A stretch of DNA of 64,000 nt from Pontibacillus chungwhensis (GTDB lineage Bacteria; Bacillota; Bacilli; Bacillales; BH030062): positions 558,001-622,000 of the forward strand of contig NZ_CP126446.1 in NCBI RefSeq assembly GCF_030166655.1, read 5' to 3'. Shown here piece after piece: positions 17,420 to 25,816 of the stretch (positions within the stretch are counted from its first letter, which is position 1; the number at the start of each line of letters is the position of its first letter). A program made the translations under genes and the position numbers. Below the pieces are notes generated by a model. It did not search any database. It saw only the letters and a list, made by a program, of their open reading frames with translations, and was not told the origin of the DNA.

Positions 17420-19387
17420 ATGAAAAAAGGATTTCTTATAGTTACGCTCCTGCTAGTGGGAGCGTTCCTTTTTATCCAAAACCAAACCAAAGGCATAACC
17501 GTGGATAATTCCGTCGTTCGTAATAAACCGGCTCATAGTGACAACATCGTGTTGGACGATCGTGGCGACTATATTTATACAGCCAATATTGATGTATCAA
17601 CCGTAACCATGATGAAGGCTGATTCAAAGGAAGTAGTCACTGAGATTCCCGTCGGAGATGCACCGCGTCAATTAACACTCAGTCCCGATGAACACTATCT
17701 CTATGTATCTAGCATGGATGACCACCAAGTGGATGTCATTTCAGTAGAGAAACAGGAAGTGATTGATACATTTGATGTAGGGGTTGAGCCGTATGGAGTG
17801 CTTACAAGTCAGGATGGCCGTACATTGTATGTGGCCAATTATCGTTCGAACACGATCAGTGTCATTGATGTGGAGAAAGGGCAAGTAGAAAAAGAGATTC
17901 AAGTGCCAGAACGCCCGAGGACACTAGCCCTCACCCCGGATGGTGATAAACTTTATGTGCCTCATTACTTATCTGGGAAAATCAGTGTCATTGATACAGA
18001 AAATCAGAAAGTCATAGACGAAATTCAGCTTGCCGATTCACCTGACCAGGCCGATCAAAAGAAAAGCCAGGGTATTCCGAATACGCTCGAGAACTTTGTT
18101 ATTAGTCCTGATGGCAAGCGGGCCTGGGTTCCACATCTGTTAACCAATACGGATACCCCAATTCATTTTGAAGAAACAATCTTCCCAGCGATCTCAGTTA
18201 TTGATTTAGAGAAAGGGGAAGAGATGGTCGATGAGCGTAAAGAGCTCTTTGAAGAAATGAACGTAACAGATAAGAAAGATGAAACTATGATCGTATCAAA
18301 CCCTTATGATGTTACGTTTTCACCAGATGGGGCCAAGGCGTATGTAGTGATGTCCGGAAGTGAAGACTTAGTTGTCTTTGACCGAAAACGCGGGGGGAAT
18401 GCGACTCAGGTACTGAGAAGGATTGAAGGAGACAATCCCCGTGGCATTGTTATGAGTCCTGACGGAGAGAGTGTTTATGTTCATAACGCGATGAGCCACG
18501 ATCTCGCCACTATAGATACGGGTGGTTCAAGTCCTTATGCGACTGCTACACAATCGAAAGAAGCAATCGCCCTCATAGGCAACGATCCGCTAGATCCTCT
18601 CGTGCGAGAAGGGAAAAGAGTGTTCTACAGTGCCAATAGTGATGAATATGCCGCTGAGATCACGGGGAACAACTGGATGAGCTGCGCGTCTTGCCATAGC
18701 GACGGTTTGATCAATGGTCTAACACTCCAAACGCAAAAGGGCCCCCGTAATGTTCCAAGTAACGCTGTTGCAACAAAGACAGGGTTGTTTATGTGGGACG
18801 GGAGTCGTGATGATTTTAAAGATTACTTGTTAACCGTTCAAGGGGAAATGGGTGGTATGACGGAATATGATGCGAGTAAACCGCTACCGGAAGATGTGTC
18901 CCACATGTATGATGCCTTGTTTGCTTACTTAAAAGAATCCCCAGACTTTGAACCACCAAAGAGCCCTTATCGTGCAGAAGATGGTTCGTTAACAGAAGAA
19001 GCGATGCAAGGGAAGGAATTGTTTGAAGGAAAAGGGAATTGTATGAGCTGTCACGCAGGAAGTGAGTTCACAGACAGCGACCAGGCAGTGGGTGAAAACA
19101 AGGATTTAACAACAGACAACACGGATTTCTTGCACGATATCGGCACAACCAATGAAGGAGATCAGCCTTCAGATGGGGATGCTCGTGCGGACTTTACAAA
19201 TCCCCGTGAAACGAATCAGTTTGATACACCGACATTAAGAGGGGTATGGGCAACAGCTCCCTACCTGCATGATGGTTCAGCTGAGACTTTGGAAGAAGCA
19301 GTAGAGAAACATGAATACCAAGAGGTCTCTCTTCTTTCACAGCAAGAAGTTGAACAGATTACAGCTTACTTGAAATCAATTGAATAG
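17420..19387 (+). CDS. YVTN beta-propeller fused to di-heme cytochrome c peroxidase/MauG-like domain
   Basis: 655 residues. An N-terminal signal anchor (about 3-22) leads into a seven-bladed-type propeller with repeated YVTN signatures (LYVSSMDDHQVDVIS, LYVANYRSNTISVIDVEKGQ, LYVPHYLSGKISVIDTENQK). The C-terminal half carries two haem c sites, CASCH at 422-426 and CMSCH at 541-545, with surrounding MauG/CCP-type sequence (GPRNVPSNA, TPTLRGVWATAPYLHDGS). Such proteins reduce peroxide or oxidise tryptophan or other residues of a partner protein. It faces outside the cell. ATG 17420 follows AAGAAGG. Second gene of the Fur-box operon; a terminator follows. No cytochrome c maturation genes are seen in the window. 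Confidence 0.88.
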   Translation: MKKGFLIVTLLLVGAFLFIQNQTKGITVDNSVVRNKPAHSDNIVLDDRGDYIYTANIDVSTVTMMKADSKEVVTEIPVGDAPRQLTLSPDEHYLYVSSMDDHQVDVISVEKQEVIDTFDVGVEPYGVLTSQDGRTLYVANYRSNTISVIDVEKGQVEKEIQVPERPRTLALTPDGDKLYVPHYLSGKISVIDTENQKVIDEIQLADSPDQADQKKSQGIPNTLENFVISPDGKRAWVPHLLTNTDTPIHFEETIFPAISVIDLEKGEEMVDERKELFEEMNVTDKKDETMIVSNPYDVTFSPDGAKAYVVMSGSEDLVVFDRKRGGNATQVLRRIEGDNPRGIVMSPDGESVYVHNAMSHDLATIDTGGSSPYATATQSKEAIALIGNDPLDPLVREGKRVFYSANSDEYAAEITGNNWMSCASCHSDGLINGLTLQTQKGPRNVPSNAVATKTGLFMWDGSRDDFKDYLLTVQGEMGGMTEYDASKPLPEDVSHMYDALFAYLKESPDFEPPKSPYRAEDGSLTEEAMQGKELFEGKGNCMSCHAGSEFTDSDQAVGENKDLTTDNTDFLHDIGTTNEGDQPSDGDARADFTNPRETNQFDTPTLRGVWATAPYLHDGSAETLEEAVEKHEYQEVSLLSQQEVEQITAYLKSIE

Positions 19388-19394
19388 TCATTCT

Positions 19395-19425
19395 AGACCC
19401 AGAGCCTGGCTTTGGGTCTTTTTTG
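19395..19425 (+). terminator. Rho-independent terminator
   Basis: Stem AGACCCA / TGGGTCT followed by six T, right after the di-heme gene. Confidence 0.85.
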
Positions 19426-19467
19426 TATCGGAGGAAATACCTTCACAACCTATCAAAAAAATTTTCC

Positions 19468-19495
19468 TTGCGAAAATCGTAAAAATGCTTATAAT
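19468..19495 (+). promoter_or_regulatory. Promoter of the gltS-like gene
   Basis: TTGCGA and TATAAT are separated by 16 bases, leaving a leader of about 230 bases. Confidence 0.65.
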
Positions 19496-19505
19496 TAAAT
19501 AAGTC

Positions 19506-19584
19506 GGAAGTCGAGATATTTTGTCGAATTCCCGCACATAGGCTGCCAACACAAGAGGATCCCTCTACCTGAAGCGGCTTTTTT
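19506..19584 (+). promoter_or_regulatory. Structured leader with terminator-like hairpin (possible attenuator or riboswitch)
   Basis: Downstream of the promoter is a first hairpin (GGAAGTCGA / TCGAATTCC, 19506-19532). It is followed by a larger stem (GCTGC 19542-19546 with GCGGC 19574-19578) enclosing AGAGG/CCTCT and ending in TTTTTT. This is the order expected for a transcription attenuator. It matches no riboswitch class that I recognise. The symporter gene starts about 145 bases further on. Confidence 0.45.
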
Positions 19585-19729
19585 CTGCCTGAAAAAGTCG
19601 TTTTTATTGAACAACCTTTCCATATTTTAGAAGTTTTAACTTCCGCGACAACTCTACCCTACATTTACAGAGTTACCCTATACGAAAGAAGAAAGAAAGA
19701 CTACAACATCATACAAGGAGCGTGGGTAA

Positions 19730-21091
19730 ATGACAGTTTGGGATTTAGCTATTGATTTAGGTGTCATTTCAGTATTATTACTAATTGGTGTGGTTCTCCG
19801 TGCCAAAGTCGTGTTTATGCAAAAATTATTTATTCCAGCAAGTATTACAGCCGGAGTTTTAGGATTAACGTTTGGTCCGAATGGATTTGATCTATTACCT
19901 TTTAGCGATATGGTATCTTCTTATCCAACCGTTCTTATTGCCGTTATTTTTGGTGCCATTCCGATTGGTGCTGCTAAAGTTCAGTGGAAGAAAACATTCG
20001 GTCGTGTCCGAAATATGTGGGTCTATTCTATGCTACTGACACTCCTAATGTGGGGAGGCGGAGCTTTAGTTACGTATCTTGTCATCGCGAGAGTCAGTGA
20101 CGTTCCAGATGGATTTGGGCTCATCTTAGGCGCAGGATTTCTTGGAGGTCATGGTACGGCTGCTGCGATTGGAGAGGCGTTTAGCGGTCTCGGATGGGAA
20201 GAAGCGACAGACCTTGGGTATACCTCTGCGACAATTGGACTTGTGGCTTCCATTTTAGGCGGACTTCTCCTAATTAAAACGAACACAAAAAAGAAACAAA
20301 CGAACTTTATTTCAGATTTTAGCGACCTGCCACAAGAATTACGGACAGGACTTGTGAAGAAAGATAAGCGTGTTGTATCAGGGGAAGATACGGTTTCTAG
20401 TAATACGGTTGACCCTTTATTCTTCCACATTGCGATTTTAGGTGTCGTGGTGTTAGGCAGTTATTATCTGAAATCAGGAATTGAAGCCGTATTTCCGCAA
20501 GTGAGCATTCCGTTATTGAGCCTTTCCTTTGTCGTTGGTCTCATTATTCAAATGGTGTTAAATGGGACAGGGACGAACGAATACGTGGATAAGCGTATCA
20601 TTGATCGCTTAAGCGGAACAGCTACAGATCTTATCGTGGTATTCGGAATGACGTCGATTAACCTGGCCGTTGTGGCGTCTTACTTATGGCCGCTATTAGC
20701 CTTAATGGTGTTTGGTGTCATTTGGGCATACTGCATATTCCGTTTTATTGCTCCGCGCGTATTCCATCAGCACTGGTTTGAGAATGGAATCTTTGGCTGG
20801 GGATGGAGTACCGGAACGGTAGCGATGGGGATTGCCTTACTTCGTATTGTCGACCCGAAGGCTGAAAGTACGACGCTTGATGATTATGCGCTCGGTTATG
20901 TAGGTATGATCCCGATCGAAATCTTGATTATTGCACTTGGACCTGTAATGGCGATGAGTGGACTTGGTCCTGTGTTCTCATTGATCTTATTAGGTGGAAG
21001 TCTGGTGATCCTTGCTGTAGCGGGTAAAGTTGGCTGGCTTGTGCCAGGTTCAAAAGCGTATATTCCTACAGAGGATTCAAAAGTTTCCTAG
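19730..21091 (+). CDS. Sodium/glutamate symporter family protein (GltS-like)
   Basis: 453-residue integral membrane transporter with about eleven hydrophobic helices arranged in two similar halves, each with a re-entrant Gly-rich loop; the first reads GAGFLGGHGTAAAIGEAF, close to the GltS motif GHGTA. The second half carries GIFGWGWSTGTVAMGIALLR. GltS proteins import glutamate with sodium. Substrate is inferred from family; the sequence is somewhat divergent from E. coli GltS, with a long charged central loop (about 190-225). ATG follows AAGGAG. Expression is probably controlled by the structured leader. Confidence 0.8.
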   Translation: MTVWDLAIDLGVISVLLLIGVVLRAKVVFMQKLFIPASITAGVLGLTFGPNGFDLLPFSDMVSSYPTVLIAVIFGAIPIGAAKVQWKKTFGRVRNMWVYSMLLTLLMWGGGALVTYLVIARVSDVPDGFGLILGAGFLGGHGTAAAIGEAFSGLGWEEATDLGYTSATIGLVASILGGLLLIKTNTKKKQTNFISDFSDLPQELRTGLVKKDKRVVSGEDTVSSNTVDPLFFHIAILGVVVLGSYYLKSGIEAVFPQVSIPLLSLSFVVGLIIQMVLNGTGTNEYVDKRIIDRLSGTATDLIVVFGMTSINLAVVASYLWPLLALMVFGVIWAYCIFRFIAPRVFHQHWFENGIFGWGWSTGTVAMGIALLRIVDPKAESTTLDDYALGYVGMIPIEILIIALGPVMAMSGLGPVFSLILLGGSLVILAVAGKVGWLVPGSKAYIPTEDSKVS

Positions 21092-21100
21092 TGTGAAGAA

Positions 21101-21131
21101 AGAGCTCTCATTGTGAGAAGCTCTTTTTTTC
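21101..21131 (+). terminator. Rho-independent terminator
   Basis: AGAGCT-CTCA / TGAG-AGCTCT stem followed by T7, ten bases after the symporter stop. Confidence 0.85.
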
Positions 21132-21220
21132 GTGGGGTGAGTGGATCTTTAGTTCGGGCTCACGTTTTTAGGCTTCCCTAATAATATAGGTATGAACTTA
21201 TAAAAATGGGAAGTGAGCAC

Positions 21221-22639
21221 ATGCCGGCCATAACAGGTGACGAGTATATCAAGCGAATTGATACATTACAGAGCAACATATGGTATGACGGAGAGAGGAT
21301 TACCGGAAAACTTTCAGAGCATAGAGCTTTTGCTGGTGTTATGAAAAGTCAGGCAGCCCTATATGATTTGCAGCATCAAAAAGAAAATATGACGTTTACA
21401 TGCGAAAAGTCAGGAACGGGAATCGGTGTATCGTATCTGATCCCGAGATCTGTGGAAGATGTAAAGAAGCGTAGAGAAATGATACAGGAGTGGGCCACTC
21501 ATAATGGAGGATTTATGGGGAGAAGTCCAGACTATATGAATACCGTTCTTACCTCTTTTGCAGCTTCTCTTGATCTATTAGAAGGGGAGAAAAAGACCTT
21601 CCCGAAGAAATTGAGGGACTTCTATGAATATGCGAGGGAGAATGACCTATCTTTTACGCATACGTTCATCAGTCCTCAGTCGAATCGGTCTAAGCTAGCG
21701 TTCCTTGATGATGAAGTCACGAATGCTCGGATTGTTGAGAAACGGGATGATGGTTTAGTGATTCGCGGAGCTAAATTACTAGCGACGCAAGGAGGAATTA
21801 CAGATGAGGTCATTGTATACTCCAACCCCGGTACCGCAGAAGAAGATCAATCGTATTTATTTTCAATCCCGACGGATACAAAAGGATTAACGTTCGTCTG
21901 CAGGCGTTCGTTTGTAGAATCGGATACGCCTCTTTCATCCCGGTTTGATGAAATGGATACGGTCGTTTTGTTTGAAGATGTGGTCGTTCCATGGGAGCGG
22001 GTTTTTATTTATGAGAATGTAAGAGCGGTAACAAGCCTTTATAAGGAAGGCAAATTTATTCCGTTTACGGTCCATCAGATTGTCTCAAGGCAAGTGATTA
22101 AGGCTGAATTTGTTCTCGGTGTTGCTCAGTCCATGGTGGATATGATCAACATTGGAGAGTATGATCACGTTCAGGGCAAAATTGCAGAAATTATGCGTGG
22201 CGTTGAATCGTTGAAAGCCCTCCTGTATAAGGGAGAAGGAGGAGGGACGTTGGATGAAGGGGGCGTGTACATCCCTGATCCGATCCCCCTTTACGTAGCT
22301 GTATCTGAATTTCAGGCTTTTTACCCTCGATGTATGGAGATTGTCCAGCAGTTAGGAGCAAGCGGAATGATTACACTCCCTTCTGAACGTGACTTCTCCT
22401 CCGATGTAGGGGAGAATCTCACCTTCTATTTAAAAGGGTATGAGAAAAATGGGAAAGAGAAAGTGGCGTTATTCCGCTTAGCTTGGGATATGGCTATGAG
22501 TGGATTTGGTACCCGGCAAATGCACTATGAACGATTCTTTTTCGGAGATCCTGTAAAGCTTGCTCAAAACCTTTATCAAATGTGTCCGACAGAGCGGGCT
22601 AAAAATAGGGTTGAGCAATTCCTGCAAGAGAGGTCATAA
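21221..22639 (+). CDS. HpaB-type flavin-dependent aromatic monooxygenase (oxygenase component)
   Basis: 472 residues, FADH2-using 4-hydroxyphenylacetate 3-monooxygenase family. HpaB_N domain (about 5-270) begins with GDEYIKRIDTLQSNIWYDGE and contains the helix HTFISPQSNR; the HpaB C-terminal acyl-CoA dehydrogenase-like domain holds RQVIKAEFVLGVAQSMVDMI and MAMSGFGTRQMHYERFFFGD. The ATG at 21221 is preceded by GGAAGTGA; the upstream ATG at 21206 has no ribosome site. The enzyme needs reduced FAD from a partner reductase (HpaC), and none is adjacent. Isolated single-gene unit. Confidence 0.87.
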   Translation: MPAITGDEYIKRIDTLQSNIWYDGERITGKLSEHRAFAGVMKSQAALYDLQHQKENMTFTCEKSGTGIGVSYLIPRSVEDVKKRREMIQEWATHNGGFMGRSPDYMNTVLTSFAASLDLLEGEKKTFPKKLRDFYEYARENDLSFTHTFISPQSNRSKLAFLDDEVTNARIVEKRDDGLVIRGAKLLATQGGITDEVIVYSNPGTAEEDQSYLFSIPTDTKGLTFVCRRSFVESDTPLSSRFDEMDTVVLFEDVVVPWERVFIYENVRAVTSLYKEGKFIPFTVHQIVSRQVIKAEFVLGVAQSMVDMINIGEYDHVQGKIAEIMRGVESLKALLYKGEGGGTLDEGGVYIPDPIPLYVAVSEFQAFYPRCMEIVQQLGASGMITLPSERDFSSDVGENLTFYLKGYEKNGKEKVALFRLAWDMAMSGFGTRQMHYERFFFGDPVKLAQNLYQMCPTERAKNRVEQFLQERS

Positions 22640-22651
22640 ATGAACGGTTAA

Positions 22652-22684
22652 AAAGGGTTTATCCATGGTGGATAAACCCTTTAT
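22652..22684. terminator. Bidirectional terminator
   Basis: A 14-bp stem AAAGGGTTTATCCA / TGGATAAACCCTTT lies between convergent genes, with T-rich flanks on both sides. Confidence 0.85.
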
Positions 22685-23275
22685 TTATAAGGAGAGATTG
22701 ATTTTATTCAAAGCCGGTAAACCTTCTTTGATTTCCTTCCCATAAACGAATCCTTCAATTTTAAAAGGGCCTTTGTGCTCGGTTCGATCTACTTTCACTT
22801 GAAAGTTAGCGAAACTCAATGACGTCCCTCCGGAAAGTTCGTTTACGTTTAGAGGAGCAAGCCAGTATTCACCTTTCTCATCCACTAAACGTTGCGCATC
22901 TTCATTCAGATAGTTCCATGTTTGCATGGGAACTGGACTGTAGCCTTGGTCGACCATTTCTACAGGGCTGATTCTTCCCGTGAAAGACGAAGAGTCTGTT
23001 GTATTTAATTTCAAGCAAATATGAGGACTCCGTAAAGGGAGACTCCCTTTATTTTGGATGCTAAAGCTGCCGATTATGTGAATATGAGACTCGTCATCTT
23101 TTTGGGGAATCCGTACGGTATGACTGAAATAAGGGATCACCATGAACGTTTCTTGAGGTGGACTTGGGTCTGAATTTGTCCCCGCACGCGCTTCTTCAAG
23201 TAATTCCTTCGTTTTTTCTAAATCCTTTTCGATATCTTTGATTTTCTTCTCAACCTTTTTCAGTTTCTTATCCAT
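22685..23275 (-). CDS. Hypothetical protein with N-terminal coiled coil
   Basis: 196 residues. The first 30 residues (MDKKLKKVEKKIKDIEKDLE onward) form a Lys/Glu coiled coil; a Pro/Ser linker is followed by a beta-rich domain of about 145 residues (FMVIPYFSHTVRIP, HIHIIGSFSIQNKGSLPLRS). No signal peptide. The ATG follows GAAGGAGG. It lies beside the spore-surface-like paralogues and may share their function; that is inference from neighbourhood only. Confidence 0.75.
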   Translation of the reverse strand: MDKKLKKVEKKIKDIEKDLEKTKELLEEARAGTNSDPSPPQETFMVIPYFSHTVRIPQKDDESHIHIIGSFSIQNKGSLPLRSPHICLKLNTTDSSSFTGRISPVEMVDQGYSPVPMQTWNYLNEDAQRLVDEKGEYWLAPLNVNELSGGTSLSFANFQVKVDRTEHKGPFKIEGFVYGKEIKEGLPALNKINLSL

Positions 23276-23342
23276 TCACAGACCTCCTTCTCGTTACATA
23301 CTATGAAGTAGGCAGATGGAATAATCCCACATATGTAAGTGA

Positions 23343-23363
23343 AGTGCAGAAAGGCTCTGCACT
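23343..23363 (-). terminator. Hairpin terminator
   Basis: Perfect 8-bp stem AGTGCAGA / TCTGCACT directly at the end of the third paralogue. Confidence 0.6.
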
Positions 23364-24050
23364 TTATAGATGACCAGGGAAGATTTGAGGGCATTGTTGT
23401 GGTGCTTGAGGTGCACAAGTAGTTGTTGGATTAATGAGTTCACGAGGCTGACATTGTTTGGCGAAGATTTCTAATTTTACTTCGTCGTAGGATTGGATGG
23501 CTAAGCAAAGAGTACCTGTTAAGCTTAATGTAATAAGTGGTGGGTTTTGCCCTTGAGGAATACATTGAACATTAAAAGCTTTAATGGTAGAAGGGAGCCA
23601 TTCGCAACTAATTTCTGTTCCTTCTGGAGCGCAAAGTAAGATTTGCTCAGGAGGTAGAGAGTTTGCCGGTCCGCTAATTGTTCCACAAAATGTGTCAATC
23701 TTTTGGCCGAGATCATTTACAATATCAAATGTAATGGTTAAAGTAATTGGCCCGTTTGTTAGAGTTACCCACTGTAAAGTAATGCTTTCCCCATTTTCTA
23801 ATTCAACTTCTTGATCTTCTCTAGGCTCGATTTCACTGCACGAAGCTATAATATTGCCTACTCGTACATTTGAAAATTGATTGCCTGCTGTTATTAAGTC
23901 GCAGATCTCAGTTGTTGTTACCCCATTTGATGGAGTGAACGGGATATTTGAGATGGTGCCTGACCTATTTACTATCACGTAGTCAAAGACCTTTAATGTA
24001 TCAATACATTCACGATTATAATCACATAGATTATTTACCAATGTTCTCAT
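23364..24050 (-). CDS. Spore-surface-like cysteine-containing protein, paralogue 3
   Basis: 228 residues, third of three tandem paralogues. Shared landmarks: N-terminal RECIDTLKVFDYVIV, central ESITLQWVTL, CGTISGPAN..LPPEQILLCAPEGTEISC, and C-terminal CLAIQSYDEVKLEIFAKQCQ with a QQCPQIFPG ending. The start is set at 24050 by alignment with its paralogues; the open frame continues 57 codons upstream without homology. More diverged than the other two. Cysteine-containing, beta-rich repeats with no signal peptide resemble proteins of Bacillus spore coats and exosporia, but I cannot name the family. Confidence 0.75.
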   Translation of the reverse strand: MRTLVNNLCDYNRECIDTLKVFDYVIVNRSGTISNIPFTPSNGVTTTEICDLITAGNQFSNVRVGNIIASCSEIEPREDQEVELENGESITLQWVTLTNGPITLTITFDIVNDLGQKIDTFCGTISGPANSLPPEQILLCAPEGTEISCEWLPSTIKAFNVQCIPQGQNPPLITLSLTGTLCLAIQSYDEVKLEIFAKQCQPRELINPTTTCAPQAPQQCPQIFPGHL

Positions 24051-24121
24051 CCTTTCACCAATTATTGGAATACATGCCTTGCAGAAAAAAGAAAAGTCTT
24101 TTATTAAGCAAGTTATGTAAG

Positions 24122-24145
24122 CGTGCAGACTTTTCAATCTGCACG
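24122..24145 (-). terminator. Hairpin between paralogues 2 and 3
   Basis: Stem CGTGCAGA / TCTGCACG with few T after it; may be a weak terminator or processing site. Confidence 0.45.
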
Positions 24146-24157
24146 TTATAGTTTTAA

Positions 24158-24859
24158 TTAGCCATTGTTTCGTGGACCAGGGAAGATAACTGGACATTGT
24201 TGCGGAGTTACTGGCTCGCATGTTTCTATAGGGTTAATCAGTGGTCGAGGTTCGCAAAGGCGTGCGATTACCTCAAGCTTCACTTCGTCATTCGATTGGA
24301 TAGCCTGGCAAAGGTTGTAGTTAACAGAGAAAGTTAATGTGTCAGCAGTTCCGCCACAAGTGAAATTATATGGACGTACTGTAGAGGAAGGAAGTAGCAT
24401 ACAATCCACATTCGTTCCCTCTGGTGCGCAAAGTAGTACATCTTCAGGTTCAATGTTGTCAATCACTGAAGTTCCGCAGACATTGACAAGAACGCATCCA
24501 TTTGGATCAACTACATCAAAACTAAAACGGAATGTTACAGTATCTTTCTCAATCGTTACCCATTGAAGAGTGACTGTCTCTCCATCAATTTCAACTGTTT
24601 CATCTACTCGGGATTGTGGATCTACTTCTCCACATGTACTTGCATCCGGTAGAATTTCTGTACGGACATTTCTTACTCTGTTATCTGTTGTTGGATCTAA
24701 AAGGGTACAAAGGTCTGCAGTTGTTGGGTTTAATGTTAGGTCTCCAACTGCAGAAGTCACTGTATCTGTACCTGGAAGACTTACAATAACGTAATCAAAA
24801 ACTTTTGTAGCATCAATACATTCACGACGGTAAAAGCTTAAATCTCCAAACTGTTCCAT
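24158..24859 (-). CDS. Spore-surface-like cysteine-containing protein, paralogue 2
   Basis: 233 residues. It starts MEQFGDLSFYRRECIDATKV and contains ETVTLQWVTIEKDTVTFRFS, the box VNVCGTSVIDNIEPEDVLLC and the C-terminal CQAIQSNDEVKLEVIARLCE with QQCPVIFPGPRNNG. Nine or more cysteines at conserved positions suggest disulfide cross-linking. The ATG follows GAAAGGAAG. It is probably co-transcribed with paralogue 1. Acidic composition. A role in the spore coat or exosporium is suggested by composition and the lack of a signal peptide. Confidence 0.78.
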   Translation of the reverse strand: MEQFGDLSFYRRECIDATKVFDYVIVSLPGTDTVTSAVGDLTLNPTTADLCTLLDPTTDNRVRNVRTEILPDASTCGEVDPQSRVDETVEIDGETVTLQWVTIEKDTVTFRFSFDVVDPNGCVLVNVCGTSVIDNIEPEDVLLCAPEGTNVDCMLLPSSTVRPYNFTCGGTADTLTFSVNYNLCQAIQSNDEVKLEVIARLCEPRPLINPIETCEPVTPQQCPVIFPGPRNNG

Positions 24860-24903
24860 TTAATCATTCTTCCTTTCAAATTATTTATTCTAATTACCAA
24901 GAA

Positions 24904-25602
24904 TTAAGAGTCGGAACCATTCATGTTCATTGTACCTGGAAAGATAGCAGGACATTGTTGGGGTACAATAGGCTGGCAAGTATCCACTGGGCTAATAATT
25001 GGGCGAGGTTGACATAGACGAGCAAATACTTCAAGTTTTACTTGATCATACGACTGGATGGCTTGGCAAAGGTTGTATCGAACGCTAAAACGAAGATCAA
25101 TCGGATCTCCTACGCATCTAAAGTTGTATGGGCGTATTGAAGTAGAAGGTAAAAGTGTGCAGGCTACAGTAGTCCCCTCTGGTGCGCATAGTAATAGGTT
25201 TTCTTGAGCGATATCACGGATTAAGGATGTTCCACATGCTGAACCAACAACACATCCATTTTCATCTACTACATCAAAGCTGATACGGAATGTTAGCGGC
25301 TCATCTTTAGTAACTGTAACCCATTGTAATGTTACTTCTTCACCATCTATTTCAACTACTTCGTCTCCATCTACTTCTACGCTACATCCCCCCTCTTCAG
25401 GAATAACAACATCAGTTTGAATGTTGGCTAATCTTCCACCAGCATCAAGAATCGGACAAATGTCAGCCGCAGTTAAACCGTTGCTTGGAAAGAAGCGAAC
25501 AGCATTATCTGTGCCTTCGAGGTTTACGATGACATAATCAAAAACTTTTTGAGCATCAATACACTCACGGCGGAACCCACTAAGGTCTCCTAAATGTTCC
25601 AT
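24904..25602 (-). CDS. Spore-surface-like cysteine-containing protein, paralogue 1
   Basis: 232 residues and the first of the three in transcription order. It begins MEHLGDLSGFRRECIDAQKV, keeps VTLQWVTVTKDEPLTFRISF and ACGTSLIRDIAQENLLLCAP, and ends QQCPAIFPGTMNMNGSDS. ATG 25602 is chosen over TTG 25608 because AAAGGAAG is eight bases upstream and paralogue 2 begins at the equivalent residue. Identity with paralogue 2 is high across the whole length, so this is a recent tandem duplication; paralogue 3 is older or faster evolving. Confidence 0.78.
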   Translation of the reverse strand: MEHLGDLSGFRRECIDAQKVFDYVIVNLEGTDNAVRFFPSNGLTAADICPILDAGGRLANIQTDVVIPEEGGCSVEVDGDEVVEIDGEEVTLQWVTVTKDEPLTFRISFDVVDENGCVVGSACGTSLIRDIAQENLLLCAPEGTTVACTLLPSTSIRPYNFRCVGDPIDLRFSVRYNLCQAIQSYDQVKLEVFARLCQPRPIISPVDTCQPIVPQQCPAIFPGTMNMNGSDS

Positions 25603-25816
25603 GAACAAATCTTCCTTTCTGATAAATATTTGTTTTACGCTACATCCTATGTGAAGTACGTATATACGGTATAAGGAAATTGTCTATTTTAATAGAAATA
25701 TTGGAAAATAGTTACTAAACCTAGGAGTTACCACCTTCACCACGATCTTCATCACACAAATATCTAATGCGAATATAAATAGAAACAAGAATGAGTATAA
25801 GAAAGGGTGGTTACCT

